From positions 60,054,597-60,118,596 of the forward strand of contig CM065303.1 of assembly GCA_032871835.1 (NCBI GenBank): a stretch of DNA of 64,000 nucleotides, written 5' to 3'. The DNA is from Dipteronia dyeriana. Taxonomy: Eukaryota; Streptophyta; Magnoliopsida; Sapindales; Sapindaceae. Shown piece after piece: positions 35,897 to 46,067 of this stretch (positions are counted from its first letter, which is position 1; every line of letters starts with the position of its first letter). The position numbers were made by a program, and so were the translations under genes. The notes beneath the pieces are model-generated. The model was not told the origin of the DNA and did no database searches. It was given only the letters and a program-made list of their open reading frames with translations.

Positions 35897-36752
35897 TATA
35901 GTCGTTCGAATCTATAATTAATTTGAATCGTCGAGGTGGGCACTGACAACCTACGAAATAAGATAAAAAGAGAACGAATGTCGAACCACAGATGGGGATT
36001 TTCCTTTTTGGGGACTCTCCGACGCTCAAGCCAGTATTTATTCGATATAATAGCTTTAATAAACCTATAGGAAAACAAGTCAGTTTGCTCGACGTGGGGA
36101 GACGAGCTATTTGTCGTTTCCTTTGGGTCGACTTGGGAGTCAATCGTATTGGTCGTCCTTACTCGACCTGTGACCTGGTCAATATAGAGCTTGGCTGACC
36201 ATGATCAATTGATGCCTGGATTGAGTCTATGGTTTAATTCGAGGATCGTCGATGGTCGACTCGATCGTAGGCTTGAGAGCTATAAGGTCGACCTGACATA
36301 GGATGAGGACCAAATTGTAAATACAAAGGTGAGGGCCGCAATAAATGTTGTATGAGTATTCAAATGAAGATAGTGAGAAGATGAGAGCTTTCGCAAGAGT
36401 TAATAGTGAAAAATTATGACCTATTTCATAGGAAAAGGGTCTCATATATATAGTGAGAGCCCAGATCACCTCAGCATCTTTCCCCTTTATGCGAGAGCAC
36501 GAACCACAGAGTCTTTATTTTGTCCATTATGATTCATTTGAATCTGACAACTTAAGATAATATATGTGTAACGTCAGATCATACTCAACTTATTTACGAC
36601 TTGATTTGACCATGTGTTGACATGCTCTAATTTGACTTGTGGGCCAGTCCTTGGGCTTTAAGGCTTATATCTGATGGGTTTCATGAGAAACCTATATTCA
36701 TTTGCTAATGGGCTCTTAAATTGAGCATGTGACCCAATTTTTAACCACTACA
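35897..36752 (-). repeat. 5' LTR of element B
   Basis: 856 bp, TATAGTCG ... CCACTACA in plus view; the ending CTACA is shared with C's LTR (54,229). Aligns with 19,773-21,838 minus its insertion. Confidence 0.75.
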
Positions 36753-37800
36753 TCGGCCGAGGCAGAAACTCGTCCCAGTTTTTCTAGTTGATCTATTAAC
36801 TATATGTTCCAGTATGTGATAAACAATGGAAGACTCTTTTATTAATAAAAAAGAATGATACATGACTAGACATGAATGATTGATGACGTAAAGGGAATTC
36901 AGGCAAGGTATATTTGACACTGTAGGCGATGGCAAACTTGTGCTATTCGATAAGTAGAACTTGGTTCAATAGGCGATGGTGTCTATATTTTTAGTTGCCC
37001 ACTCAATTTCTTCCTCTGGCCCCCCTTTGAGAGAGAGAGAGAGCTTTGTAATATTTATAGGTTCCAATTCTCGTTGTTCATTCTGTTAATTTTGTCTATC
37101 AGTTAGCAATCAAAGAAACACTGATTTGGCATTGATGGTGGCCATGTTTAAGCGCGGGAATTATCCCCAAGATCAAGTAAAAGGCTTCCATTTTAATAGG
37201 ATTGATGGGGTTGACTATTTTCTCAATAATGGTGCTGTGTTGACCATTTTGATGGAGTTGACTATTTTCTCATTAATGGCATTATGAATGGCAGAAAAAT
37301 TATCAAATTTCCCTCATTTTCTATTGGAGGTGCTATGTTATTTCACGTTTCTTTCTTCAGAACATGATTTCACTTCCCTCACTGACGCTCTCTATGCCAG
37401 GTTGACGGGAACTACTTGGTAGACCGGTTTGGGACTAGAACCAAGGTACTTGGGTACCGGGTGCCATGAACCGTAGTACCGATACTCCTAGGTATCAGAA
37501 AACCGGTACATTGTGACATTGGGGTTCCCTGGACCGTGGTATCAACGTTTCTGGGTACCAAGGAATCGGGGCATCGAGCCTTCAAGGTTTTTGTGGGACG
37601 TGATACTAGTACCCCTTGACACTGGGGAATCGGGGCAACCCCGATCCTGGTTCTGGTCTGCACGTGTCTATCTGTGGGTGTGCTAATTTGGGTTCTTTTA
37701 TGGGATGTTATGATGCTTCTTGTAGCGCTCTTTACCATGAGCAATTTTGATGGGTGAGAAAAAAATACTTCTTTGACCTTCTGCCTTTTTTGGCGGTTAA
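36753..37800 (-). repeat. 5' LTR of element E, piece 3
   Basis: Starts at the B target site. From 36,978 to 37,800 it matches the left LTR 5,049-5,866. The first 225 bp have no left counterpart. The end GGTTAA meets the Harbinger-like element after a short AT tract. Confidence 0.65.
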
Positions 37801-37811
37801 AAATAATTAAG

Positions 37812-39198
37812 GGGAGTGTATTTGATTGAGATTTTAATGGAAAATTTTAGGATGCAAGGATTTTATAGATTTACAAGACTATTTAGATTATTAGGATAAT
37901 TAGGATTATACTTTTAGGATTATTATGATTATATGGATTAGACTTTTAAAATTCTGAAAGAGTTTTTGAACTTTATTTATAGACTATTAGGATTATCTTG
38001 ACTTTCTTTCAAAACTTTTTAGACTTTTATATATATGGATTTTCAAGAGTTGATTGCAATATTCAATTTTCTTCACACATTAATGAATACTCACACCCAA
38101 TATGAATGTGTTGCTATGATTGAACATCCTTAACTTATAATTTTAAGACTTCTTTACTAGAGAACCATGATGAGAATGCAAAATGTCATATTTTTCTCCT
38201 TTAATGTTTAATCTTTTATCTTTATTTGGTGCTTAAGTGTACTCATTATTCTTATATTTTGATTTAGGATGCAAATGGAGGCGTTGAGTGCAAACAAAGC
38301 TAAGATAAGTGGTTTTCTCTTTTCCGAGAAGGGGTCACGCCCCTATTATTCTATTAAGCCCTTCCGGTTGGTACCTTCACCCTTGGACCTTTCCGAAGGA
38401 TGGCACTTTCTATTCTATATTTTATTGCAACTCTCGAGCTTCTATACCGACGAGAGAGGAAAGAAGGTAGGGATTGGATCGATGACAAAGTAGGATCCCG
38501 ATTGCTCTGTCACTGCATCCAGCAACTTTGGGTGATTTTGGATAGTTTTGTCATCGCTTCGTAATCTGGGCATAACTTTCTCTTCTGAGATCCGATTGAG
38601 TTGATTCAAAATTTTATGGAGCGCCAAGAAAAAGATCTACAACTTTCATGTTTTGAGTTTTGGGAGAGTCTAGCTACGTCAAGGTCCAAATCGGGCTCGA
38701 AGTTGCTGCATATGCACTGCTGACCTTCCTTAGCTTGCAATTCTTATACGGGGGTCTTACGCGGTTTATTTTCGAAAGTGGAGGTGTGGAAGTTGAGGAA
38801 GCTGAAGATGATTTTGAGTGAGAGAAAAGTATAGAAAGTATTGAGAAAGATGACAAGACAATTTTGGGTTCAAGTTATTTATAAATAACACTAAAAAGTC
38901 TGAAAAATCTATTTTGTCATGAAATCCTAAAAATCTTGATCTCAATCCAATACCACCAGAAAATTTGCTACCTCTTGAAAGTTTAGATCCAATACCACAA
39001 GACAATATGGACTTTTAAAAAAAATCTTAAAAGTCTAGATCCAATACCACAAGACAATATGAACTTTTAAAAAAAATCTTAAAAGTCTTGATCGAATACC
39101 ACAAGACTTATCTAACTTGTTAAAAAGTCTCAATCCAATACCACTAGACTTTTACATTTCCAAATTGTCTAATAAAATGTTAAACCAATACACCCCCT
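37812..39198. mobile_element. PIF/Harbinger-like non-autonomous element with TAA TSD
   Basis: TAA at 37,809-37,811 and 39,199-39,201 flanks inverted ends GGGGAGTGTATTTGATTGAG and GGGGGTGTATTGGTTTAAC. Subterminal motifs (AAAAGTCTAGATCCAATACC and relatives) repeat several times near the right end, and AGGATTATTAGGATT-like motifs near the left. The middle (38,310-38,770) is less AT-rich and looks foreign to the element. No transposase frame is seen. 1,387 bp. Confidence 0.85.
38310..38770. other. Possible captured fragment inside the Harbinger-like element
   Basis: Higher GC than the flanks, with a 74-codon plus-strand frame (38,269-38,493) and no subterminal repeats. Wording such as ATCTACAACTTTCATGTTTT is common in plant repeats, so this may be a nested retroelement scrap rather than a host exon. 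I do not recognise a protein. Confidence 0.35.
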
Positions 39199-39199
39199 A

Positions 39200-39736
39200 A
39201 TATTTTCTTTGATTAATTAATTACGGTATGTGTAAATGTGGATTGTTTGGATGCTGCTATAATTGTTTGTACGCTGATGGCAGCCCTTTTGACATGCAAA
39301 TATTAAATTTTACGGAAACCAGCCAGAAGATGACCAGATCATTGCCTCACCAGTCACCAGAATCTATAAATCAATACATAAATTACTAGTTATGTATAAT
39401 TAATAATTTTTCATTCTTTACCTATGTATAAAGAATAAGTGAAGGTCAACTATCCGAATAGCCGTAGTACAACTGTATATTAATTACTGTATAAATTTGA
39501 CAAAGAATGATTCTCAATTTCTCATACTTAGTTTTGCAGTTGCTTTAATTTTGACAAAGAATGATTCTCATATTTAGTTTTGCAGTTGCATAAAAGCAAG
39601 AAAAAGTAAGAGAATATATACATTCATACACGGCTTGCTTGCATGTTTGTGAAAATATATCTGACTTTCAAAATTCTTGTCTAGCTTCTGCTAGCTTTAT
39701 CTTCATTTGATATATATAACGTACTAAGACAGTTAG
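39200..39736 (+). repeat. Inverted-duplication arm B, upstream of the peroxidase
   Basis: Reverse complement of 967-1,510. It starts at the Harbinger TSD and ends at GACAGTTAG, 335 bp before the peroxidase ATG. It lacks the ~30-bp internal repetition seen in arm A and preserves the empty TTA site where arm A is interrupted. Confidence 0.85.
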
Positions 39737-39905
39737 GCTTAGGCTTATTATAAAAACATCTGTTTAGTCAAAATGTCAACCTCAATTATATAATTGAATA
39801 TGTCAATCTCAATTATTCTGTTCATTAGGTCATTTGGATTCGATGCAAAAATTAATTATAGAACGAAGACTATTACCATAAATATAGCCGCCGACATAGA
39901 CTTCA

Positions 39906-39917
39906 ATGCATGCATGC
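39906..39917 (+). promoter_or_regulatory. RY-type (CATGCA) repeats in the peroxidase promoter
   Basis: ATGCATGCATGC contains overlapping CATGCA motifs, the core bound by B3-domain factors in seed and developmental promoters. It stands about 40 bp before the TATA box. Presence is seen; regulatory use is inference. Confidence 0.4.
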
Positions 39918-39946
39918 ACTAGTATTTCAACTATGATCTCTAACAC

Positions 39947-39954
39947 TATAAATA
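39947..39954 (+). promoter_or_regulatory. TATA box of the peroxidase gene
   Basis: TATAAATA, 124 bp before the chosen ATG. A start of transcription about 30 bp downstream gives a 5' leader of about 90 bases and places in-frame ATGs at 39,906 and 39,933 upstream of the transcript. Confidence 0.65.
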
Positions 39955-40070
39955 ACATGCAGGCCTTGATATTTCTCCATCATCTCATCAAGTTTTCATT
40001 TTGTGTGTTTATTGCAATTGATCAGTTTTTCCTTTGTAAAACAAAAGCCAACTATTTATTAATAGAAATA

Positions 40071-41051
40071 ATGGCTTCTCTCATCATCGGTAGTACTTAT
40101 AGCTCTACCATTCTCACCATACTATTATTGTTTCTTTTTATGCAAAGCGAAGCTCAACTATCTTCAACCTTCTATGACACCACTTGCCCAAACGCACTCA
40201 ACACCATCCGAACAGCTATTCGTACTGCTGTTTCCCGTGAGCGCAGAATGGCGGCTTCCCTCATTCGCCTCCATTTCCACGATTGCTTTGTCAACGGCTG
40301 TGATGCATCCATCTTGCTAGATGATGCCCCTTCAATCATTAGCGAGAAAAATGCAATCAACAATTTCAAATCTATCAGGGGATACGAAGTCATTGACAAC
40401 GCCAAGTCTCTTGTGGAGAGCATTTGTCCTGGAGTTGTTTCATGTGCAGATATAGTAGCTGTTGCAGCCCGCGATGCATCGTTTGCTGTTGGCGGGCCAT
40501 CTTGGACGGTTAAGCTTGGAAGAAGAGACTCCTCCACTGCTAGTTTAAGCATACCTGAAGTCGAAAGCAACCTCCCTAGCTTCAGAGCTAGTCTGGACAG
40601 CCTTATTTCCTTGTTCGCTAGGAAAGGACTTAGTGCCAGAGACATGGTTGCTCTCTCGGGTTCCCATACCATTGGACAAGCCAGTTGTGTTACTTTCCGC
40701 GATAGGATCTATAACAATCAAAGTGATATCGATGCTGGATTTGCGAGCACTAGAAGACGTCAATGTCCAACTTCTGGTGGGAATGGGAATCTTGCACCAC
40801 TTGATTTGGTCACACCCAATTCTTTTGACAACAATTATTTCAAAAATCTCATTCAGAAGAAGGGTCTTCTTGAATCGGATCAGATACTTTTTAGTGCTGC
40901 AGGATCTACAAACGATCTTGTCGAAGAGTACAGCAAGAACCCTACGAAATTCAAATCTGATTTTGCAGCTGCCATGATCAAGATGGGAGATATCAGTCCT
41001 CTCACTGATTCCCAAGGAATAATACGAACAGTTTGCAATGCTGTCAACTAA
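40071..41051 (+). CDS. Class III secretory peroxidase, single exon (326 aa)
   Basis: Haem peroxidase of the plant secretory pathway; oxidises phenolics such as monolignols with H2O2 at the wall or in the vacuole. ATG 40,071 was chosen over in-frame upstream ATGs because it follows the TATA box and opens a normal signal peptide (residues 1-28, cleaved before QLSSTFYD). Distal Arg66 and His70 lie in [15 protein letters not shown] and proximal His199 in [10 protein letters not shown]. All eight conserved Cys are present (39, 72, 77, 119, 125, 206, 232, 322; expected pairs 39-119, 72-77, 125-322, 206-232). One NQS glycosylation site is at 216. The ending [17 protein letters not shown] resembles the lignin-forming anionic peroxidase group. 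Length is standard. No intron interrupts it, although most family members have up to three. It appears functional and is the only intact host gene in the window. Confidence 0.96.
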   Translation: MASLIIGSTYSSTILTILLLFLFMQSEAQLSSTFYDTTCPNALNTIRTAIRTAVSRERRMAASLIRLHFHDCFVNGCDASILLDDAPSIISEKNAINNFKSIRGYEVIDNAKSLVESICPGVVSCADIVAVAARDASFAVGGPSWTVKLGRRDSSTASLSIPEVESNLPSFRASLDSLISLFARKGLSARDMVALSGSHTIGQASCVTFRDRIYNNQSDIDAGFASTRRRQCPTSGGNGNLAPLDLVTPNSFDNNYFKNLIQKKGLLESDQILFSAAGSTNDLVEEYSKNPTKFKSDFAAAMIKMGDISPLTDSQGIIRTVCNAVN

Positions 41052-41173
41052 TTATGCATCGATGCATGGTTATTACTTATTATTCTTTTCTCTTTTCGTA
41101 AGAGTCTAATTGTTCATATGCACTTAATTGTTATATATTAAATTCATTTGTTGTTATTTTTCTTTTTCAATGA

Positions 41174-41179
41174 AATAAA
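41174..41179 (+). terminator. Polyadenylation signal of the peroxidase
   Basis: AATAAA 123 bases after the stop codon, preceded by T-rich sequence, the usual arrangement of plant 3' ends. Confidence 0.5.
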
Positions 41180-41666
41180 GGATCTATTGATGATCTATTT
41201 ATATTCAGCTTGTCGATCGATGATCATTATTGTCTTGTTCAATTCCAAGTTAATGATTCTACAAAAAGGACTTATTAATTTTTTGAAGAATTGATCATAA
41301 ACTTAATATGTGGGAAGGGAATCCATACCAAAGATTTTGACAATATAATATGTCAACATCATTTTTTGGAAAGCATCGTACTTAAGGAAAACTTTCTGTA
41401 TTTTGGAGATTTTGGATCCTATTACCTATATATACAGATTTAAAGTTTTATCTATGATTAAATGTTAATTTAAATCAATGGATGATGATAAAGTTCAACA
41501 TTCCGGTCGGTGATTCAAAAAATATGCTTGATTTTATTATAGTGTCATCGAGTTGGTGTAGAAGTAAATATTAAAATTTGGACCACGTAAGTTTTCACTG
41601 TTATCTTTAGGTTGGAATGGGAGATACAGTACTATTTGACCAAGTATGGTTTCACTATTGTCTTTA
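41180..41666. other. Downstream intergenic sequence
   Basis: AT-rich, no ORF or element end recognised. Confidence 0.4.
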
Positions 41667-42010
41667 AACCTTCTTGGGGTCTAAAGACCAGACATCAATA
41701 AGGGTACTTAAACAATGAGCTTCATATATATTGACAAAGTATTTTCATAAGTTTTTCAAAGCTAGTTGACAGACAGATAAGTATTCCTTTTAGTTATGTT
41801 GAATCTCCCGTTTTACCTTGGTTCACCCCATTTTTTCCGTTTCATTTGAGTTAAATTAAAAATAATTATGGAATTATATAATAATCAAAATATCAAAACC
41901 AAAATAAATAACTTTAAAATTTAATCCAAAATAAATACTCGTACCGTTATTGTTACATGATGAGCCAAAACAAATTTAAAAATTACAAGCCAATAACAAG
42001 ACACACAAAA
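41667..42010 (+). repeat. Direct duplication, copy 1
   Basis: About 85-90% similar to 43,217-43,568 (shared TTCTTGGGGTCTAAAGAC at the start and AATTATGGAATTATATAATA in the middle). It ends CCAATAACAAGACACAC, the empty version of the site filled in copy 2. Confidence 0.88.
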
Positions 42011-43216
42011 ACAAGGGTTCAAAAAATAAATGACACTTTTTAGCGGTGACATTTCAATACTGTCACTGCTTTAATAACTTATGTTTAAAAGACATCAATT
42101 ACGGTGAACGGAAAAAATATCATCAATAGTTTTAAAAAATAATGAAAAGAATATTTAAAATATTATAAACTAAAATATTTGTATTTAAAATATATATGTT
42201 TATAATTATCCGGCCGTTACACGATCCGACACGATATTTTTTTATGAAAGTTGATTAAAATTATGTTATCTATCGGATACGTCTTTGGTTTAGCTCTTCT
42301 CCATCCCAACTGTGCGTGTTTGCCCAAGACTAGCTAGATGTACATAATGCGCAGCAAGGGAGGGTGATGTTCCTATGAGCTAAAAAATTTCAATCAGAGG
42401 ATCAACGACCGCGACAGGCCCATATACTGAGAACATTGTTTGGTATGGTGTTATCATGGGCGGCCATGGGAGGGTCAATGTCGAGGGTGGGTGCCTGCCC
42501 TAGGCCCATCATGTCTCGGGGTCCCAAACATATGATGTGACTTGTTGTTATGGGTTAAGTTATAAAAAAAATTCTAAAAAAAAAAAAAAAAAACTCAAAT
42601 AATACCAAAAAAAAAATTAAAACCTGACCCAATTCATTTTATTTTGGTACAAAACCCAATTTTATTTCAAGTTTTATACTTTCTTAGTAACTATTACCTA
42701 TATTTATTCTTCATTTCTTCTCCCCCGCCAACCAAAGAAAAAAAAGGACAACTGTAGACATAAAAATCATGGATTTTTTTATTTCAATTTTCATTTTAGG
42801 ATGAAGTGGATATGATTTTATAAGTATGGGGCCCTTTTTTAGATTTTGTCTAGAGACCTTGGAATAGTCAAGACCGGTGTTACAGACCTCCGGCTGACAC
42901 GTACGGTAATTATTTACGGTTATCAGTGTTTAAGTGATTATTTTATAAGTTTAAACAATCACAAACACACTCTCAACCACAATTTGTCTCTTATGGAAAC
43001 ACAGTATATATATATTTATAATATATTAATACATATCAGTATAATTTTCCTATGTAGACAACGTAATTTTAATTATAATAATATATATAACAAAAATAGG
43101 ATAATATGTATTGATATGCTATAAATATTTCGATATTATTTAACTAATAGAGAAAAATTACCCTCGGTCACAAATGAAACACTCAACTACTTGAAATTAA
43201 AAATAAGTCAGAAAGG
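42011..43216. other. Segment with a MULE-type end and hAT-like scraps
   Basis: 42,015-42,110 resembles the left terminal repeat of the large element at 45,201 (GGGTTCAAAAAATAAATG, then ACACTTTTTAG and TTTAATAACTTATG). 42,450-42,895 has GGGCGGCC and, at the other end, GGGGCCCTTTTTTAGATTTT with CAAGACCGGTG, like decayed hAT ends. The right end of the first element was not found. No credible gene. Confidence 0.4.
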
Positions 43217-43568
43217 AACCTTCTTGGGGTCTAAAGACTGGACAACAGTAGGGTAATTAAACAATGAGTTTTATACATATTGACCGAATATATTCGTAAG
43301 TTTTTTGAAGCTAGTTGACTGACAAACGAGTATTCAATTTAATTTATACTGAATCACCTGTTTTATCATGGTTCACCCTATTTTTTCGTTTGACTCCAGT
43401 TGAATTAAATTAAAAATAATTATGGAATTATATAATAATCAAAAATCAAAACCAAAATAAATAACTTTAAAATTTAATCCAAAATAAATACACATACTAT
43501 TATTATTACACAATGAGTCAAAACAAATTTAAAGTTTTCAACTTTAATCAACAAGCCAATATAACAAG
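43217..43568 (+). repeat. Direct duplication, copy 2 (interrupted)
   Basis: Copy of 41,667-42,010. The matching sequence resumes after the TIR element, at 44,785, with ACACATAAAAGCAA. Confidence 0.88.
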
Positions 43569-44775
43569 GAGTGATGATATTTGTACTCCTTAAAAATCGT
43601 ATGTACACTCCAAATTAGTATATTTTTTAAAATCCAATAATACCCTTAGTAAAATTACTAAGGGGTCGTTTGTTTTTTTTTCACTTAAAACTTAATGGGT
43701 CTGAATTGAACTCATTAAAATGTTTTTTTTAGTGGTCAAACAACTTAAAAACATCAAAAACAACTTAAAAAAATAAAAATTAAAATACTAACTTTTAACT
43801 TAATTCCAAATTACTGGATTACAATTAAAATATTCAGTTTTCAGACAAATTCAGGATTGTTCAGTCTTCAAACAAAAAAAACAAATAACCCCTAAGAGAA
43901 CTAATTGTTTGTTAGTACATCCATTGATAATTATTAATTAGTTTCCTATTTTAATCTATTGTATTTTTTTTCTATTAATGGTTTGATATTAACATATATC
44001 ATAAAAACTCTTTCCATTTTAATAAACTCTAGATTCTATTTTAAATATATTTTCAACCTCTTTTAAAGAAATTCAGATTGATTGCTAAGTATGGAAAATG
44101 AATCAAAATCATTAGACAAATTTGATTGTGAAAAAGTAAAGTTTTAAATTATTTTTTATTGGAAAAACGAAATCATTATGTATATAAGCAGACTTTTAAA
44201 TTAACTATATTATTTATAATTTTTTTATTTCTTTCAAACACATTTTAGACTTTTTATTTATTTATTAATATTATATGTTTTTTCTTGTCAAAAAAAAATA
44301 TTCGATGTTCTTTAATTTTATCGAACACCTATATTTTTTTTTCATTTTCTTTTTTGAAATATCATTTAACATCTATTTACTTCCACATCACTTGGAATAT
44401 GACATAAATCTTGTATCCCTACAACTGTCTCAAACAAAAGTGGTTCTCTAATGAAAAAAAAAATCTTAAAATAGATTTTTATCGAAAAATGGAGATTGAT
44501 TTTGATAAAAAAAAAAAAGAGAAAAAACAGTAAGTGAATTAAAGTTAACAACAAAATTTGAAATAATAATAAAATTGATTAAATAACATAATAATAGTCA
44601 TATGTGGTGCATGTGCACTTACAAAAATACAATACAGTATAATTAAAGAAAGGGTATTTTTGACATTAAGTGAGATTTATTTACAAAATAAAGAATTTTT
44701 TTTTAACAATTTTTATGAATGTGAATACAAAAAGGGTGTAAATATAGTTTTCAAGATGTGCTACTATTGACACTC
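43569..44775. mobile_element. TIR DNA transposon, MULE-like, 1.2 kb, with empty-site evidence
   Basis: Ends GAGTGATGATATTTGTACTCC and, on the other strand, GAGTGTCAATAGTAGCACATC: imperfect inverted repeats of about 40 bp. The flanking nonamers TATAACAAG (43,560-43,568) and TTTAACAAG (44,776-44,784) match at 8 of 9, the TSD length of Mutator-like elements. Copy 1 of the duplication carries the uninterrupted site. There is no transposase; the 62-codon minus frame (44,366-44,554) is low complexity. It carries a small MITE. Confidence 0.78.
43662..43892. mobile_element. Harbinger-like MITE, TAA TSD (231 bp)
   Basis: Ends GGGGTCGTTTGTTTTTTT and GGGGTTATTTGTTTTTTT, flanked by TAA on both sides (43,659-43,661 and 43,893-43,895). 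The interior (CACTTAAAACTTAATGGGTC) matches the element at 200-963, so the two are one family. Nested in the MULE-like element. Confidence 0.85.
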
Positions 44776-44784
44776 TTTAACAAG

Positions 44785-45200
44785 ACACATAAAAGCAATC
44801 ATATATTTTAACACTGATACCAGATAACCCAAATATGTAGCCCAAATTTTAACCAAAATGAGAAGGTAAGTGGTTTTTTTATTAACCGCGTTATCTCATG
44901 TTGTGAGTGGTAATGACAACACACTTACCACATCATTTGTGTTGAAATTTGGTCTAAATTTTTGAATTATCTAGCATTACTCAAAATAATTTAAGACTTT
45001 TACTCCCTTATTCATCTCTGATTCCAAGTTTTTCCTCTTTGTTTCTCTCTCCTCTCTTCTATATCTTTTTATCTGATACTAACACCAACCAAAACTTGTT
45101 AAAAGATCTTTTAGTGGCAATGTATATCATACATTCATACTTACAGAAATCCTATTTATGAAGTCAGGTCAAGTAACAAGTACATATGTTGATTATTAAA
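44785..45200. other. Intergenic between the duplication and the large MULE-like element
   Basis: Continuation of copy 2 flank; no gene seen. An imperfect inverted-repeat-like area near 44,860-44,960 (GAGAAGGTAAGTGG.. and ..CACTTACCACATC) might be a small foldback. Confidence 0.35.
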
Positions 45201-45300
45201 GGGTTTAAAAAATAAATAACACTTTTTAGGATGTGTCTTGTGCAAATAGCACCACATTAATAAGTCTTGTTTTAATAGTACTAAAGTTTGATTTCAGATT
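45201..45300 (+). repeat. Left terminal inverted repeat of the MULE-like element
   Basis: Pairs with 53,515-53,600. The first ~25 bases also match 42,015-42,040 closely, indicating a family terminus. Confidence 0.55.
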
Positions 45301-45319
45301 AAAAAAAACCCTCATATTA

Positions 45320-45937
45320 GGGCAACAGGCATCTGAATTTTTTCTTTTACTTTAAACTTTTTTTTTTTCAAATTTCTTACCTTCGTAGACGAAAGAAAAA
45401 AAAAACAATTCAAGCAAATAGCAACAACAACAAAGTGAGAAACCCATTGACGGCGACAATCAGTTCGGCATCAGTAGACAACTGCGAAGACTTCGACAGT
45501 AGCCAAAAGACTCTAGCGACACGTCGATTCGAGATCTCATCGATAGAAACCGTCAGGATTTGAGGCATTTTTGTTTGGGTTTTGTTATCAAATAATGATA
45601 TGATATTTTCCATTTGGGTTTGTCGATTTTTCGATATTTGTTTCGTTTTTTATTGATTTCGATTAGTTTTTTGTTAATTTGATTTCAGTGGTGATGTTTT
45701 GTTGATTGAATATGAATGGTGGTGTTATCGATTCATATTTTATTTTGAATCCGCATTTCGATTTAGTTTTTTGTTGTTTGTTTTGAATTTGTTCTATCAT
45801 TTGGTAGATTCGTTTTATATATAAAAGAAATCATCTGAATTGTGGTGTTGGTGGTTTAGGGTTTTTCGATTAGAAGAAGATAAAGAACAATGGTTATTAA
45901 ATTAGAGATTTTTCGATACTATTAGCAACTTTCTAGA
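45320..45937. other. Subterminal MULE-like region without recognised gene
   Basis: A T-rich stretch, then 45,375-45,620 with a minus-strand frame of 67 codons (45,410-45,613), not recognised. It may be relic coding sequence. Confidence 0.35.
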
Positions 45938-46067
45938 CTTATTATGGCTTTTCAAGATTTAATATATAGTTTGTGAGACTTGACTTAAATATACATTTTC
46001 GAGACTTAGGTCCCGTTTGATTTTTTGTCTGAAGACTGAATAGTGTTGAATGTTACTGAAAACTGAC

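Larger units (their letters stand above)
19773..36752 (-). mobile_element. Element B: Ty3/gypsy, Tat-type, minus strand, with three nested insertions
   Basis: LTRs begin TGTAGTCG (19,773) and TATAGTCG (35,897) in plus view and align over several hundred bases. Next to the right LTR is the primer site TGGCACCCACCGTGGGCCC (minus strand). Pol lies on the minus strand and includes two RNase H regions, the second of the type added in the Tat/Ogre lineage. Between pol and the left LTR is an antisense spliced gene on the plus strand. The flanking pentamers are CCAGC and TCGGC, which differ by two transitions. Inserted into B are a solo LTR, a hAT MITE and gypsy element A. Without them B is about 9.7 kb. 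Confidence 0.85.
5049..37800 (-). mobile_element. Element E: LARD-like LTR retroelement, minus strand, heavily interrupted
   Basis: Repeats 5,049-5,866 and 36,978-37,800 are direct copies of each other (about 85% by eye), each starting TGGT..TATATTTTTAG and ending GGTTAA. Just inside the left copy is a purine tract on the minus strand (CAGGGGGACTTC). At 9,421-9,438 a minus-strand tRNA primer site (TGGCACCGTTTATGGGAA) abuts a sequence ending ATAACA, the expected partner of TGTTAAC. This places one LTR at the left, truncated at its outer end. The other LTR is split at 9,442-9,618, 19,532-19,772 and 36,753-37,800 by a copia element and by gypsy element B. The internal 3.6 kb is non-coding and tandemly repetitive, as in LARDs. 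Confidence 0.65.

Noticed and set aside
39906..40070. In-frame N-terminal extension of the peroxidase (55 codons)
   Set aside because: The upstream ATGs at 39,906 and 39,933 precede the TATA box, and the peptide would bury the signal sequence; the ATG at 40,071 gives a standard signal peptide and length.
40172..41015. Minus-strand open frames of 166 and 156 codons opposite the peroxidase
   Set aside because: They are shadows of the peroxidase coding sequence with no recognisable domain.
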